A program made the position numbers and the translations under genes. From positions 1 through 5,361 of the forward strand of contig JBBSBE010000200.1 of assembly GCA_038251625.1 (NCBI GenBank): a stretch of 5,361 nucleotides of DNA, read 5' to 3'. Shown here in pieces: positions 1-5,361 of the stretch. Source of the DNA: JBBQXK01 sp038251625 (lineage in GTDB: Bacteria > Pseudomonadota > Alphaproteobacteria > Rhodobacterales > Rhodobacteraceae). Position 1 is the stretch's first letter. Each line of letters begins with the position of its first letter. Under the pieces are notes generated by a model that worked only from the letters and a program-made list of their open reading frames with translations, was not told the DNA's origin and did no database searches.

Positions 1-612
1 CGCGCGCGGGTTGCCGCGTGGGGGCGGGGGCGGATCGGTCAGGCGGGGGCGCAGGGCGCGCACGCCCATCACGTTCAGCGGCACCACCGCCCCCAGCGCC
101 ACCCCCGCCGCCAGCCACACCGCCGCGCGCCAGCCATAGGCCGAGGCCACGGCGGCATAGGCCGGAAAGGCAATCGTCGAGGCAAACCCCGCCACCAGCG
201 TGACGCGCGTAATCGCCCCGCGCGCCTCGGCCCCGTAGCGGCGCACAAGAAGCGCGAAACACACCTCGTAGAGCGTGGCCCCCTGCGCCACCCCAAGGGT
301 CGCCCAGGCCGCCAGATAAACGGCCGGCGTTGCGGCAACGGCCAGCAGCGCCAGCCCCCCCGCCCCCACGACGGCACCAAAGGTCAAAAGCCGCCCCGCA
401 TGGCCGCCATCCACCGTCCGGCCCATCGCCGGCGCCAGTGCCGCAGCAATAAGCGTGGATATCACCGGGCCCGCCGCCAGAACCGTATCCCCCCATCCCA
501 GCGCATCGCGCCAGTAAAGGATCATCCCTGCGAAGATGTAGAAATACACGCCATAGGCCAGCGTCTGGCCTGCCGCCAGCAGCCAGACACCGGGGCCATA
601 AACGGGCTTCAA
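1..612 (-). CDS. MFS transporter, N-terminal half (cut by window edge)
   Basis: The frame is open for 204 codons and runs off the left edge, so only the first half of a typical roughly 400-residue transporter is present. Six hydrophobic segments are visible, near residues 9-33, 44-63, 74-94, 96-122, 134-158 and 162-182. They are followed by a proline-rich stretch (five prolines, 194-198) that fits the central cytoplasmic loop. Between segments 2 and 3, residues 64-74 (GRTVDGGHAGR) match MFS motif A (G-x-x-x-D-x-x-G-R type). The start is taken as the TTG at 612-610. No ATG or GTG lies nearby in frame, the next ATG is inside TM1, and this TTG overlaps the TGA of the upstream peptidase gene (TTGA). 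The ribosome-binding site is weak (GCGGA about 12 bases upstream), so translation probably depends on coupling. The family is clear, but the substrate cannot be read from the sequence. Confidence 0.85.
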   Translation of the reverse strand, partial: MKPVYGPGVWLLAAGQTLAYGVYFYIFAGMILYWRDALGWGDTVLAAGPVISTLIAAALAPAMGRTVDGGHAGRLLTFGAVVGAGGLALLAVAATPAVYLAAWATLGVAQGATLYEVCFALLVRRYGAEARGAITRVTLVAGFASTIAFPAYAAVASAYGWRAAVWLAAGVALGAVVPLNVMGVRALRPRLTDPPPPPRGNPRA

Positions 613-2081
613 AGCCGATAGATTTCCGCGAACTTGGCGTCGAGGTAATCCAGCAACGGCGCTTCGGTCGGCTCGTGCCCGCAGGCCGCCGTGATCAGCG
701 CGCGCGGCTCCATCAGCCCGCCGTGGCGTTGCACCCTGTCGCGCAGCCAGCCGGTGGCGCCCGATGTATCCCCCTCGGCCAGCGCCGCATCCAGCCCCGT
801 CAGATCGCGGCGCATCGCGGCATGCAGGCACCCGGCATAAAGGTTCCCCAACGAATAGGTCGGGAAATAGCCAAAAAGGCCCACCGACCAATGCACGTCT
901 TGCAGCATTCCGTTCGAGGGTCGATCCACCACCAGCCCGAAATCCGCAGCAAAGCGATCATTCCACGCGGCCTCCAGATCATCCACCGCCAGATCGCCCG
1001 AAATCAGCGCCCGCTCCAGATCGAAGCGCAGCATGACATGAAGGTTGTATTGCACCTCGTCGGCCTCAGTGCGGATGAACCCGGGCTTCAGCCGGTTGAC
1101 CGTCCGGTAGAAGCCCTCGGCGTCCGCACTCCCAAAATCTCCGAACGTCCCCTGCATCCGCCCGTGCAGCCAGCCGGTGAAGGCCCGGCTGCGGCCAAGC
1201 TGATTCTCGTAGATGCGGCTTTGGCTTTCATGCACCCCCATTGACACGCCCGTGCCAACCGGCGTCAGCGCATAGGCAGAATCTACGCCAAGCTCATAAC
1301 AGGCATGCCCCACCTCGTGGATCGTCGAATAGAGGCAGTTGAAGGGGTCTGTCTCGACCACCCGCGTGGTGATCCGCACATCGCGGCCCGCGCCGGAACT
1401 GAACGGATGCACCGCAAGGTCAAGCCGCCCATAGGCCCAGTCATAACCGAAGGCCGTAGCCAGATCGCGCGCGACGGCAAGCTGACCCTCGGCCCCGAAA
1501 TGAACGTCAAGTGCCGCAGGCTGGTGCGGGCTATCCAGCGCCGCGGCGCGCAGATCGGCAAGCCGCGGGCGCATTTTGTCAAACATCTGGCCCAGTTGAG
1601 CGGCGGTGGCGCCGGGTTCGTAATCGTCGATCAGCGCGTCGTAAAGGCTGCGGTTGCCGGCCAGACAGGCCGCCTCTTCCCGCTTCAGCGCGATCACGTT
1701 GCGCAAGGTGGGCAGGAAGGCCGCCACATCCTCCGCCGCCCGCGCCGCCGCCCAGATGCCCTGCGCGGTCGAGGTGACGCGGGCGATTTCCTGCGCCAGA
1801 CGCGCGGGGATCCTGGTGGCCCGCTCATGCGACCGCCGGATCAGGCGAAGCTGCGCGCGGGCCACGTCGTCCAGAGGTTCCGCCTTTGCCAGCCAGTCGC
1901 CCACCTGCGGATCGGTCCGACGCGCGTGCAGCACCCCCTCGATCGCCGCCATCTCTTCCGACCGCTGCTCGGCGGCGCCCTTCGGCATTACCGTCTCCTG
2001 ATCCCAGCCCAGCCGCCCAGCGATCTGGCCCAGCGCCTCGGTCTGGCGCTGATGCGCCATCAGGTCTTCGTAGGCAGTCAT
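609..2081 (-). CDS. Carboxypeptidase M32 (Taq family, thermostable carboxypeptidase 1-like)
   Basis: This complete 490-residue zinc metallocarboxypeptidase matches the usual M32 length of about 500. The family removes C-terminal residues, with broad specificity except proline, and is normally cytoplasmic; no signal peptide is seen. M32 signatures appear in order: HPF at 225-227, DVRIT at 234-238, the zinc-binding HEVGH at 255-259 (His255, Glu256 catalytic, His259), HESQ at 284-287 with Glu285 as the expected third zinc ligand, IRTEADE at 336-342 leading to Tyr345 and His348, and GMLQDVHW at 391-398. All key residues are intact, so it should be active. The ATG at 2081 is chosen because family homology begins there (MTAYEDL), GGAGG sits 7 bases upstream, and it overlaps the ctaA stop (ATGA). 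The frame stays open to about 3020, but that extension is antisense to ctaA-type coding and is not real. Confidence 0.96.
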   Translation of the reverse strand: MTAYEDLMAHQRQTEALGQIAGRLGWDQETVMPKGAAEQRSEEMAAIEGVLHARRTDPQVGDWLAKAEPLDDVARAQLRLIRRSHERATRIPARLAQEIARVTSTAQGIWAAARAAEDVAAFLPTLRNVIALKREEAACLAGNRSLYDALIDDYEPGATAAQLGQMFDKMRPRLADLRAAALDSPHQPAALDVHFGAEGQLAVARDLATAFGYDWAYGRLDLAVHPFSSGAGRDVRITTRVVETDPFNCLYSTIHEVGHACYELGVDSAYALTPVGTGVSMGVHESQSRIYENQLGRSRAFTGWLHGRMQGTFGDFGSADAEGFYRTVNRLKPGFIRTEADEVQYNLHVMLRFDLERALISGDLAVDDLEAAWNDRFAADFGLVVDRPSNGMLQDVHWSVGLFGYFPTYSLGNLYAGCLHAAMRRDLTGLDAALAEGDTSGATGWLRDRVQRHGGLMEPRALITAACGHEPTEAPLLDYLDAKFAEIYRL

Positions 2082-3220
2082 GCCGTCCCCTCCCGGATCG
2101 ACCCCGCCATGGGGTATTGGCAAAGGTGCCGCGCGCGCAGGATCAGAACCCACAGCAGGACGGCACCGAACTGGTGCGTGATGGCCACATGCAGCGTGGC
2201 CTGCGAAAGCGCGGTCCAGATGCCGATGGTGATCTGAGCCACCAGCACCGCCATCACGGCGTTGAACGCCGCCCGCGTGCTGCGGTGGGCCGATTTGCGG
2301 CCCCGCAGCCAGACGACCACGCCGAAGGCAAAGAGCAGATACCCCGACATCCGGTGGATGAACTGCACCAGCCCAGCATCCTCGAAGAAGTTGCGCCAGA
2401 GGGGCACAAGCTGGAACGGATCGGGCGGAAAGAAGCTGTCGCCCATCAGCGGCCATGTTGGAAAGGCGCGGCCGGCGTCGATGCCCGCCACCAGCGCGCC
2501 GAGGAGGATCTGGAGAAAGGCAAAATGCATGAGGCCGGTGGAGAGCGAGAAGAGCTTGCCCTCGCGCGCCCGGCGGGCCTTCAGAAGTGCGGCTTCCGAC
2601 CTGCCAAGCAGGAACACGAACCACGCGATCAGCCCGAGGATCACGAAGGCGATCCCAAGATGCGTCGCCAGCCGGTAGGAGGCCACGTCGAGCATGGTGC
2701 CCTTGAGGCCGGAGGACACCATCCACCACCCGATCGCCCCCTGCAGGCCCCCGAGCGCGCCCAGAAGAAGCAGGCGGCGCGACCAGCCGACGGGGATCTT
2801 GCGGGCCAGCGCGAGGCCTGCGAAACCAATGGCCCAGACGAGGCCGATCACCCGGCCAAGCTGGCGGTGGCCCCATTCCCACCAGTAGATCGACTGAAAC
2901 TCGGCAAGGGTCATCCCCTTGTTCTGCAGTTGATACTCGGGGATGGCCTGATACTTGGCAAACTCGGCGGCCCAGGCTTCCGCCGTCAGGGGCGGCAGGG
3001 CGCCGGTCAGGGGGCGCCATTCGGTGATGGAAAGGCCAGAGTCGGTCAGCCGGGTCATCCCGCCCACGGCGATCATGGCGGCGACGAGCAGGAAGAGAAG
3101 GACCAGCCAGACCCGGACCGCGCGGCGGGCGGGCATGGGATCGCGGGCGATCAGATTGCCTTGCGGCGCGGGGGCGGATGTCTGCCCGACCTCCTGAAAT
3201 ATGCTGCGCTTGCCTGCCAT
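2078..3220 (-). CDS. ctaA: Heme A synthase (CtaA/COX15 family)
   Basis: This 380-residue integral membrane protein oxidises the C8 methyl of heme O to a formyl group, giving heme A for aa3-type cytochrome c oxidase. Eight hydrophobic segments can be placed near residues 34-54, 120-140, 149-168, 188-206, 229-248, 285-305, 317-337 and 345-361. The four histidines expected as heme ligands are present: His118 (EWGHR), His187 (ATHLG), His289 (FIHRMSG) and His349 (THQFG). The long first extramembrane loop carries the family-typical MTRLTDSGLSITEW (55-68) and the stretch ending in YWWEWGHRQLGR. The extracytoplasmic cysteine pairs of Bacillus CtaA are absent, as expected for the proteobacterial/mitochondrial COX15 type. 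The start is the ATG at 3220 (MAGKRSIFQEVG) with GGAGG 5 bases upstream. A longer frame to 3304 lacks support and would run through the putative promoter. It is the first gene of the overlapping cluster. Confidence 0.97.
   Translation of the reverse strand: MAGKRSIFQEVGQTSAPAPQGNLIARDPMPARRAVRVWLVLLFLLVAAMIAVGGMTRLTDSGLSITEWRPLTGALPPLTAEAWAAEFAKYQAIPEYQLQNKGMTLAEFQSIYWWEWGHRQLGRVIGLVWAIGFAGLALARKIPVGWSRRLLLLGALGGLQGAIGWWMVSSGLKGTMLDVASYRLATHLGIAFVILGLIAWFVFLLGRSEAALLKARRAREGKLFSLSTGLMHFAFLQILLGALVAGIDAGRAFPTWPLMGDSFFPPDPFQLVPLWRNFFEDAGLVQFIHRMSGYLLFAFGVVVWLRGRKSAHRSTRAAFNAVMAVLVAQITIGIWTALSQATLHVAITHQFGAVLLWVLILRARHLCQYPMAGSIREGTA
2089..2093 (-). promoter_or_regulatory. Ribosome-binding site of the M32 peptidase, inside the ctaA 3' end
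   Basis: GGAGG, within GGGAGGGG, lies 7 bases before the ATG at 2081 and inside the last codons of ctaA. It fixes the peptidase start and indicates independent ribosome loading as well as coupling through the ATGA overlap. Confidence 0.85.
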
Positions 3221-3225
3221 CGGGG

Positions 3226-3230
3226 CCTCC
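3226..3230 (-). promoter_or_regulatory. Ribosome-binding site of ctaA
   Basis: GGAGG lies 5 bases before the ATG at 3220. It decides the start against the open extension to 3304. Confidence 0.85.
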
Positions 3231-3242
3231 GTTCGAGGGGGG

Positions 3243-3271
3243 AGACTATGCGGGCGGCGGGGGGGGTTCAA
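3243..3271 (-). promoter_or_regulatory. Candidate sigma-70-type promoter for ctaA
   Basis: Reading the minus strand, TTGAAC (3271-3266) is followed after exactly 17 bases by TAGTCT (3248-3243). Transcription would begin a few bases before the ribosome-binding site at 3230-3226, giving a very short leader. The -35 element is good and the -10 is weak (three of six consensus positions). The spacer contains a C homopolymer. It was found by eye only. Confidence 0.4.
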
Positions 3272-3379
3272 GATGGACGGCGAAAGCGCCGCAGGGGGGG
3301 CCACAGAGGATGTCGCACGTGTGGACAGAAACCAGTGTGAGCGATTTCAAGGGGTTGCGAGGGCGGTTTAACGTGGTCT

Positions 3380-5008
3380 TTACGATTGGGGGGTGAGGCG
3401 GGCGATTTCGGACAGGAGCAAGTCGCGCAGGGTGGATGCCTTCTTGTGATAGAAGGACATATGTTCGGGATCATAAACCTCCAGCGCCGCCTCGACATGG
3501 CCTAGCGCCGCGCGCAGATGTGGTAGGGGATCGGTGCAACTGTCGTGCCGCGCGCGCGCCACCTCCAACAGGGCCATGTTCTCCCGCGTTGTGGCCCAGT
3601 TCACCGGATGATCGGCGCGGGTGGTGACCTCCAGCGTCTGCGTGTAATCCGCCACTCCCTGCGCCAACAGCGCCGTGCCCGCAGCGCCTTCGGTGCGGCT
3701 GCCCTGCGCCTGAAGGGCACCGGCGCGGTTCTGCAGCGTCCTGGCCCAGTTCACCGGATGATCGGCGCGGGTGTAGACCTCCAGCGACAGCGTGCAATCC
3801 GCCACCGCCTGCGCCAGCATGCCTTCGCCCGCAGCGCCTTCGGTGCGACTGCCCTGTGCCTGAAGGGCACCGGCGCAGTTCTGCAGCGTCCTGGCCCAGT
3901 TCACCGGATGATCGGCGCGGGTGTAGACCTCCAGCGACAGCGTGTATTCCGCCACCGCCCGCGCCAGCAGCGCCGTGCCCGCAGCGCCTGCGGTGCGGCT
4001 GCCCTGAGCCTGAAGGGCACCGGCGCGGTTCTGCAGCGTCGCGGCCCAGCCCACCGGATGATCGGCCCGGGTGCTCACCTCCAGCGACAGCGTGCAATCC
4101 GCCACCGCCCGCGCCAGCAGCGCCGTGCCCGCAGCGCCTGCGGTGCGGCTGCCCTGCACCCGAAGGGCAATTGCGCGGATGTTGTGGGCGGCGGCCCAAA
4201 GCGCGGGGTCTGCCGCGCGGGGTAGATCGTCGATGAGACGGGACAAGAGGCGGATCGCGAGGGGCAGGACCGCACCGCCGTAGCGCTGGCCATGCTCGTA
4301 AAGACGGACGCCCGCCGCCCCCCGCCGCCATGCGACCTCCAGCGGGTCCACGGCGGCGAAGCTGTCGGCGGCGGCGGAGAGGAGGGCGTGGTCTTGTTCG
4401 ACGCGGCCGCGCAGGAGGGCGTTTTCGGCGCGGGCCTCGGCGGTGGTGGCGGCGATTTCGAGTTCCACCGTCTGCACGCGGGAAAGGAAGTCTTCCACCG
4501 CGTCGAAGTCCAGCCGTTCGGCGGCATCCTGCGCCGCCCCCTTGAGGTTGGCGATGGCGGCCACACGGTCATCGAGCGCGTCGATGGTGGCGCGGTAGGA
4601 TTGGTATTCCCGCGCCTTGTCGGTGAGGAAGGCGCGGAGTTTGGCGTCTGACAAGCCCTCGGGTGCCGCGATCCCGAAGGCCCTGGCAAGGCTGTAGAGA
4701 TCGGCCTGCGAGGCGGCCTTGAGATCGTTCAGCACGCCTGCGAGCGCGTAGGGATCAGGTGGCGGGGCGAGGCGGAGGGCGTTCACGTCCGCAATACTTA
4801 TTTCCAACGCCCGACAGATGGCGAGCACGGTCGTCTCGTGCGGGTTTGGAACCCTGCCATTTTCCAGCTTCGAGATGTCGCCTTTGCGGTCCTCGCCATC
4901 CGAACCGGGCCAGACGGCACCGGCCAGTTGCGCCTGCGTCATCCGAACAACGGCGCGACGGTTTTTGACCATCAGTCCGAAAGCTGAACCGAAAGAGGTC
5001 AGTTTCAC
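3380..5008 (-). CDS. XRE-type helix-turn-helix protein with C-terminal TPR-like repeats
   Basis: This 542-residue protein is probably a soluble DNA-binding regulator with a protein- or ligand-sensing repeat domain. Residues about 7-75 form a Cro/C1-type helix-turn-helix (MTQAQLA, then RKGDISKLENGRVPNP as the recognition region). Residues about 85-215 are helical, with a likely coiled coil at about 140-215. From about 225 to the C-terminus the sequence is TPR-like. It includes four units of exactly 50 residues (286-335, 336-385, 386-435, 436-485) with the recurring pattern ADY/C-T-LSLEV-TRADHPVNWA-TLQN-AGALQAQGSRT. This is a known extended TPR-like repeat style. The tail contains a LEVYDPEHMSFYHKK segment. 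The start is GTG at 5008, 7 bases after GGAG (5019-5016); TTG at 5011 directly before it is an alternative, and ATG at 4972 would cut into the helix-turn-helix. No membrane segment is seen. Specific function is unknown; autoregulation is possible through the divergent intergenic region. Confidence 0.85.
   Translation of the reverse strand: MKLTSFGSAFGLMVKNRRAVVRMTQAQLAGAVWPGSDGEDRKGDISKLENGRVPNPHETTVLAICRALEISIADVNALRLAPPPDPYALAGVLNDLKAASQADLYSLARAFGIAAPEGLSDAKLRAFLTDKAREYQSYRATIDALDDRVAAIANLKGAAQDAAERLDFDAVEDFLSRVQTVELEIAATTAEARAENALLRGRVEQDHALLSAAADSFAAVDPLEVAWRRGAAGVRLYEHGQRYGGAVLPLAIRLLSRLIDDLPRAADPALWAAAHNIRAIALRVQGSRTAGAAGTALLARAVADCTLSLEVSTRADHPVGWAATLQNRAGALQAQGSRTAGAAGTALLARAVAEYTLSLEVYTRADHPVNWARTLQNCAGALQAQGSRTEGAAGEGMLAQAVADCTLSLEVYTRADHPVNWARTLQNRAGALQAQGSRTEGAAGTALLAQGVADYTQTLEVTTRADHPVNWATTRENMALLEVARARHDSCTDPLPHLRAALGHVEAALEVYDPEHMSFYHKKASTLRDLLLSEIARLTPQS
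3554..4153 (-). repeat. Four in-frame 150-bp tandem repeats encoding 50-residue TPR-like units
   Basis: The block beginning TCACCGGATGATCGGC recurs at 3601, 3751 and 3901, and with its first base changed at 4051, so the period is exactly 150 bp. By hand count, copies starting at 3601 and 3751 differ at 17 of 150 positions, and copies starting at 3751 and 3901 at 16 of 150. The copy at 4051 is closely similar for about 110 bases and then diverges. Because 150 is a multiple of 3, gain or loss of a unit keeps the frame. Confidence 0.95.
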
Positions 5009-5015
5009 CAACTTT

Positions 5016-5019
5016 CTCC
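5016..5019 (-). promoter_or_regulatory. Ribosome-binding site of the HTH-TPR gene
   Basis: GGAG lies 7 bases before GTG (5008) and only 4 before TTG (5011), which favours the GTG. No ATG exists at the beginning of the helix-turn-helix domain. Confidence 0.6.
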
Positions 5020-5094
5020 AACTCGTCCCAAGTTTCGGGTCTCAATCGCGGCGCGCGCCCCGTGAGAGATTGGCCATGCGCAAAGACGAAATCA

Positions 5095-5108
5095 AGCAGG
5101 GCCCTGCT
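5095..5108. promoter_or_regulatory. Perfect 14-bp palindrome, candidate operator
   Basis: AGCAGGGCCCTGCT reads identically on both strands. It sits 10 bases before the ribosome-binding site of the small plus-strand ORF and about 85 bases upstream of the HTH-TPR start. Dyad symmetry between divergent genes, one encoding an XRE-type DNA-binding protein, fits an operator. It could instead be an RNA hairpin or chance in GC-rich DNA. Confidence 0.4.
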
Positions 5109-5127
5109 CAACCATCTGGAGAGAACG

Positions 5128-5355
5128 ATGATTGAGCTTTTGAAGACGGTGAAGACGGTTGCGATGGCGGTGTGCTGCCATCGGGCGATGTATGCGGGGG
5201 TGGCGCTGGCCTATGGGGCGGGGCTGTCGGGGCTGTGCGGGAGGGCGGTGGGGGAGGCGGGGGTGGGGGCCGCCTATCTGGCGCTGGCGGCGCGGGGCTT
5301 GGGGTGCGCCATGAATGCGCACCCTGCGGGTGGGCGGGCGCATGGGGCGGGCTGA
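5128..5355 (+). CDS. Small hypothetical protein, 75 residues, partly hydrophobic
   Basis: I do not recognise this protein. The ATG at 5128 follows GGAG (5118-5121) with 6 bases of spacing. The in-frame upstream GTG at 5062 has no ribosome-binding site and its extension reads as non-coding, so 5128 is preferred. From about codon 8 almost every third position is G or C, as in the neighbouring genes, which supports real coding. The N-terminus is short and basic (Lys6, Lys9), followed by a moderately hydrophobic stretch at about 10-38 and a second at about 44-61. The tail is Gly/Ala/His-rich. Cysteines are at 16, 17, 37 and 60. It could be a small membrane-associated protein or an exported peptide precursor; no domain is visible. 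It is transcribed divergently from the HTH-TPR gene, which may regulate it. It remains possible that it is a spurious ORF in GC-rich DNA. Confidence 0.55.
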   Translation: MIELLKTVKTVAMAVCCHRAMYAGVALAYGAGLSGLCGRAVGEAGVGAAYLALAARGLGCAMNAHPAGGRAHGAG

Positions 5356-5361
5356 AGCCCG
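5348..5361 (+). terminator. Possible terminator hairpin at the window edge
   Basis: CGGGC, loop TGAA, GCCCG forms a perfect 5-bp GC stem, with the TGA stop of the small ORF in the loop. Any following T tract would lie outside the window, so a Rho-independent terminator cannot be confirmed. Confidence 0.3.

Larger units (their letters stand above)
3221..3379. other. Intergenic region upstream of ctaA with G/C homopolymer runs
   Basis: These 159 bases separate the stop of the HTH-TPR gene from the ctaA start. The plus strand carries G runs of 6 (3237-3242), 8 (3259-3266) and 7 (3294-3300), plus a small hairpin at 3278-3291 (5-bp GC stem, AAAG loop) without a T tract. I see no convincing small gene and no classical terminator for the upstream gene. 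Confidence 0.7.
5012..5127. other. Divergent intergenic region between the HTH-TPR gene and the small ORF
   Basis: About 120 bases separate the two divergent starts. They contain both ribosome-binding sites and a perfect 14-bp palindrome (5095-5108). No -35/-10 pair on either strand is convincing by eye. Weak plus- and minus-strand frames crossing it (for example minus from 5111) lack ribosome-binding sites and overlap the regulator's helix-turn-helix. Confidence 0.5.

Noticed and set aside
1305..2237. Plus-strand open frame of 310 codons opposite the M32 peptidase
   Set aside because: It is a shadow of the peptidase codon pattern, with no domain-like features; the motif-complete M32 gene is on the other strand.
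2082..3020. Upstream extension of the M32 reading frame (313 extra codons)
   Set aside because: The extension overlaps ctaA in another frame and is Arg/Pro-rich nonsense. M32 homology and a GGAGG site place the start at 2081.
3278..3291. Hairpin (CGGCG, AAAG loop, CGCCG) as terminator of the HTH-TPR gene
   Set aside because: It has only 5 bp, no T tract in either direction, and lies about 90 bases past the stop; not enough to call a terminator.
3221..3304. 28-residue N-terminal extension of heme A synthase
   Set aside because: There is no ribosome-binding site at 3304, the segment is Pro/Arg-rich, and it would cover the candidate promoter; MAGKRSIFQEVG at 3220 has a strong GGAGG.
1886..3340. 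Plus-strand open frame of 484 codons opposite ctaA and the M32 gene
   Set aside because: It is antisense to two clearly recognised genes, is low-complexity and Pro/Arg/Gly/His-rich in composition, has no ribosome-binding site or family motifs, and is explained by high GC removing stop codons.
3554..4153. CRISPR array or other non-coding repeat
   Set aside because: The units are contiguous, 150 bp, in frame and translate to a coherent TPR-like repeat; there are no spacers.
3545..4225. Plus-strand open frame of 226 codons through the tandem repeats
   Set aside because: The 150-bp repeats keep any open frame open, so this is a repeat-driven shadow of the TPR-like domain on the minus strand.
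4755..5111. Minus-strand 118-codon frame starting before the HTH-TPR gene
   Set aside because: Its first about 40 residues look mildly protein-like, but it starts with TTG without a ribosome-binding site and then runs out of frame through the helix-turn-helix, with Arg-rich composition. No frameshifted homologue could be recognised.
5062..5127. 22-residue upstream extension of the small plus-strand ORF from GTG 5062
   Set aside because: No ribosome-binding site precedes it, its codon use is less coding-like, and it would place the palindrome inside the coding region; ATG 5128 has a well-spaced GGAG.

Overview
The window is very GC-rich (roughly two thirds or more G+C by eye) with strong G/C preference at third codon positions. 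The heme A synthase resembles alphaproteobacterial CtaA/COX15, most likely from the Rhodobacteraceae (Rhodobacter/Paracoccus-type). That placement is inferred from protein character and base composition; no search was run.

Layout, left to right. Positions 1-612 (minus) hold the N-terminal half of a major facilitator superfamily (MFS) transporter cut by the window edge. Positions 609-2081 (minus) hold a complete M32 (Taq-type) metallocarboxypeptidase. Positions 2078-3220 (minus) hold a complete heme A synthase, ctaA. These three genes are read right to left in the order ctaA, M32 peptidase, MFS. They share 4-base stop/start overlaps (ATGA, then TTGA), so they look like one translationally coupled operon. 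A candidate promoter lies just before ctaA in a 159-base intergenic stretch full of G runs.

Positions 3380-5008 (minus) hold a 542-residue regulator-like protein: an N-terminal XRE-type helix-turn-helix, a helical/coiled-coil middle, and a TPR-like C-terminal half. That half contains four 50-residue units encoded by near-identical 150-bp tandem DNA repeats. Divergent from it, across about 120 bases containing a perfect 14-bp palindrome, is a 75-codon plus-strand ORF (5128-5355) with a good ribosome-binding site and coding-like codon use. It ends in a GC hairpin at the window edge.

ctaA makes heme A for aa3-type cytochrome oxidase in the membrane. The peptidase is probably a cytoplasmic housekeeping enzyme, and the transporter's substrate is unknown. 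The HTH-TPR gene and its small divergent neighbour form a separate unit. It superficially resembles peptide-sensing HTH-TPR regulator/small-peptide pairs, but that is only a hypothesis from layout.
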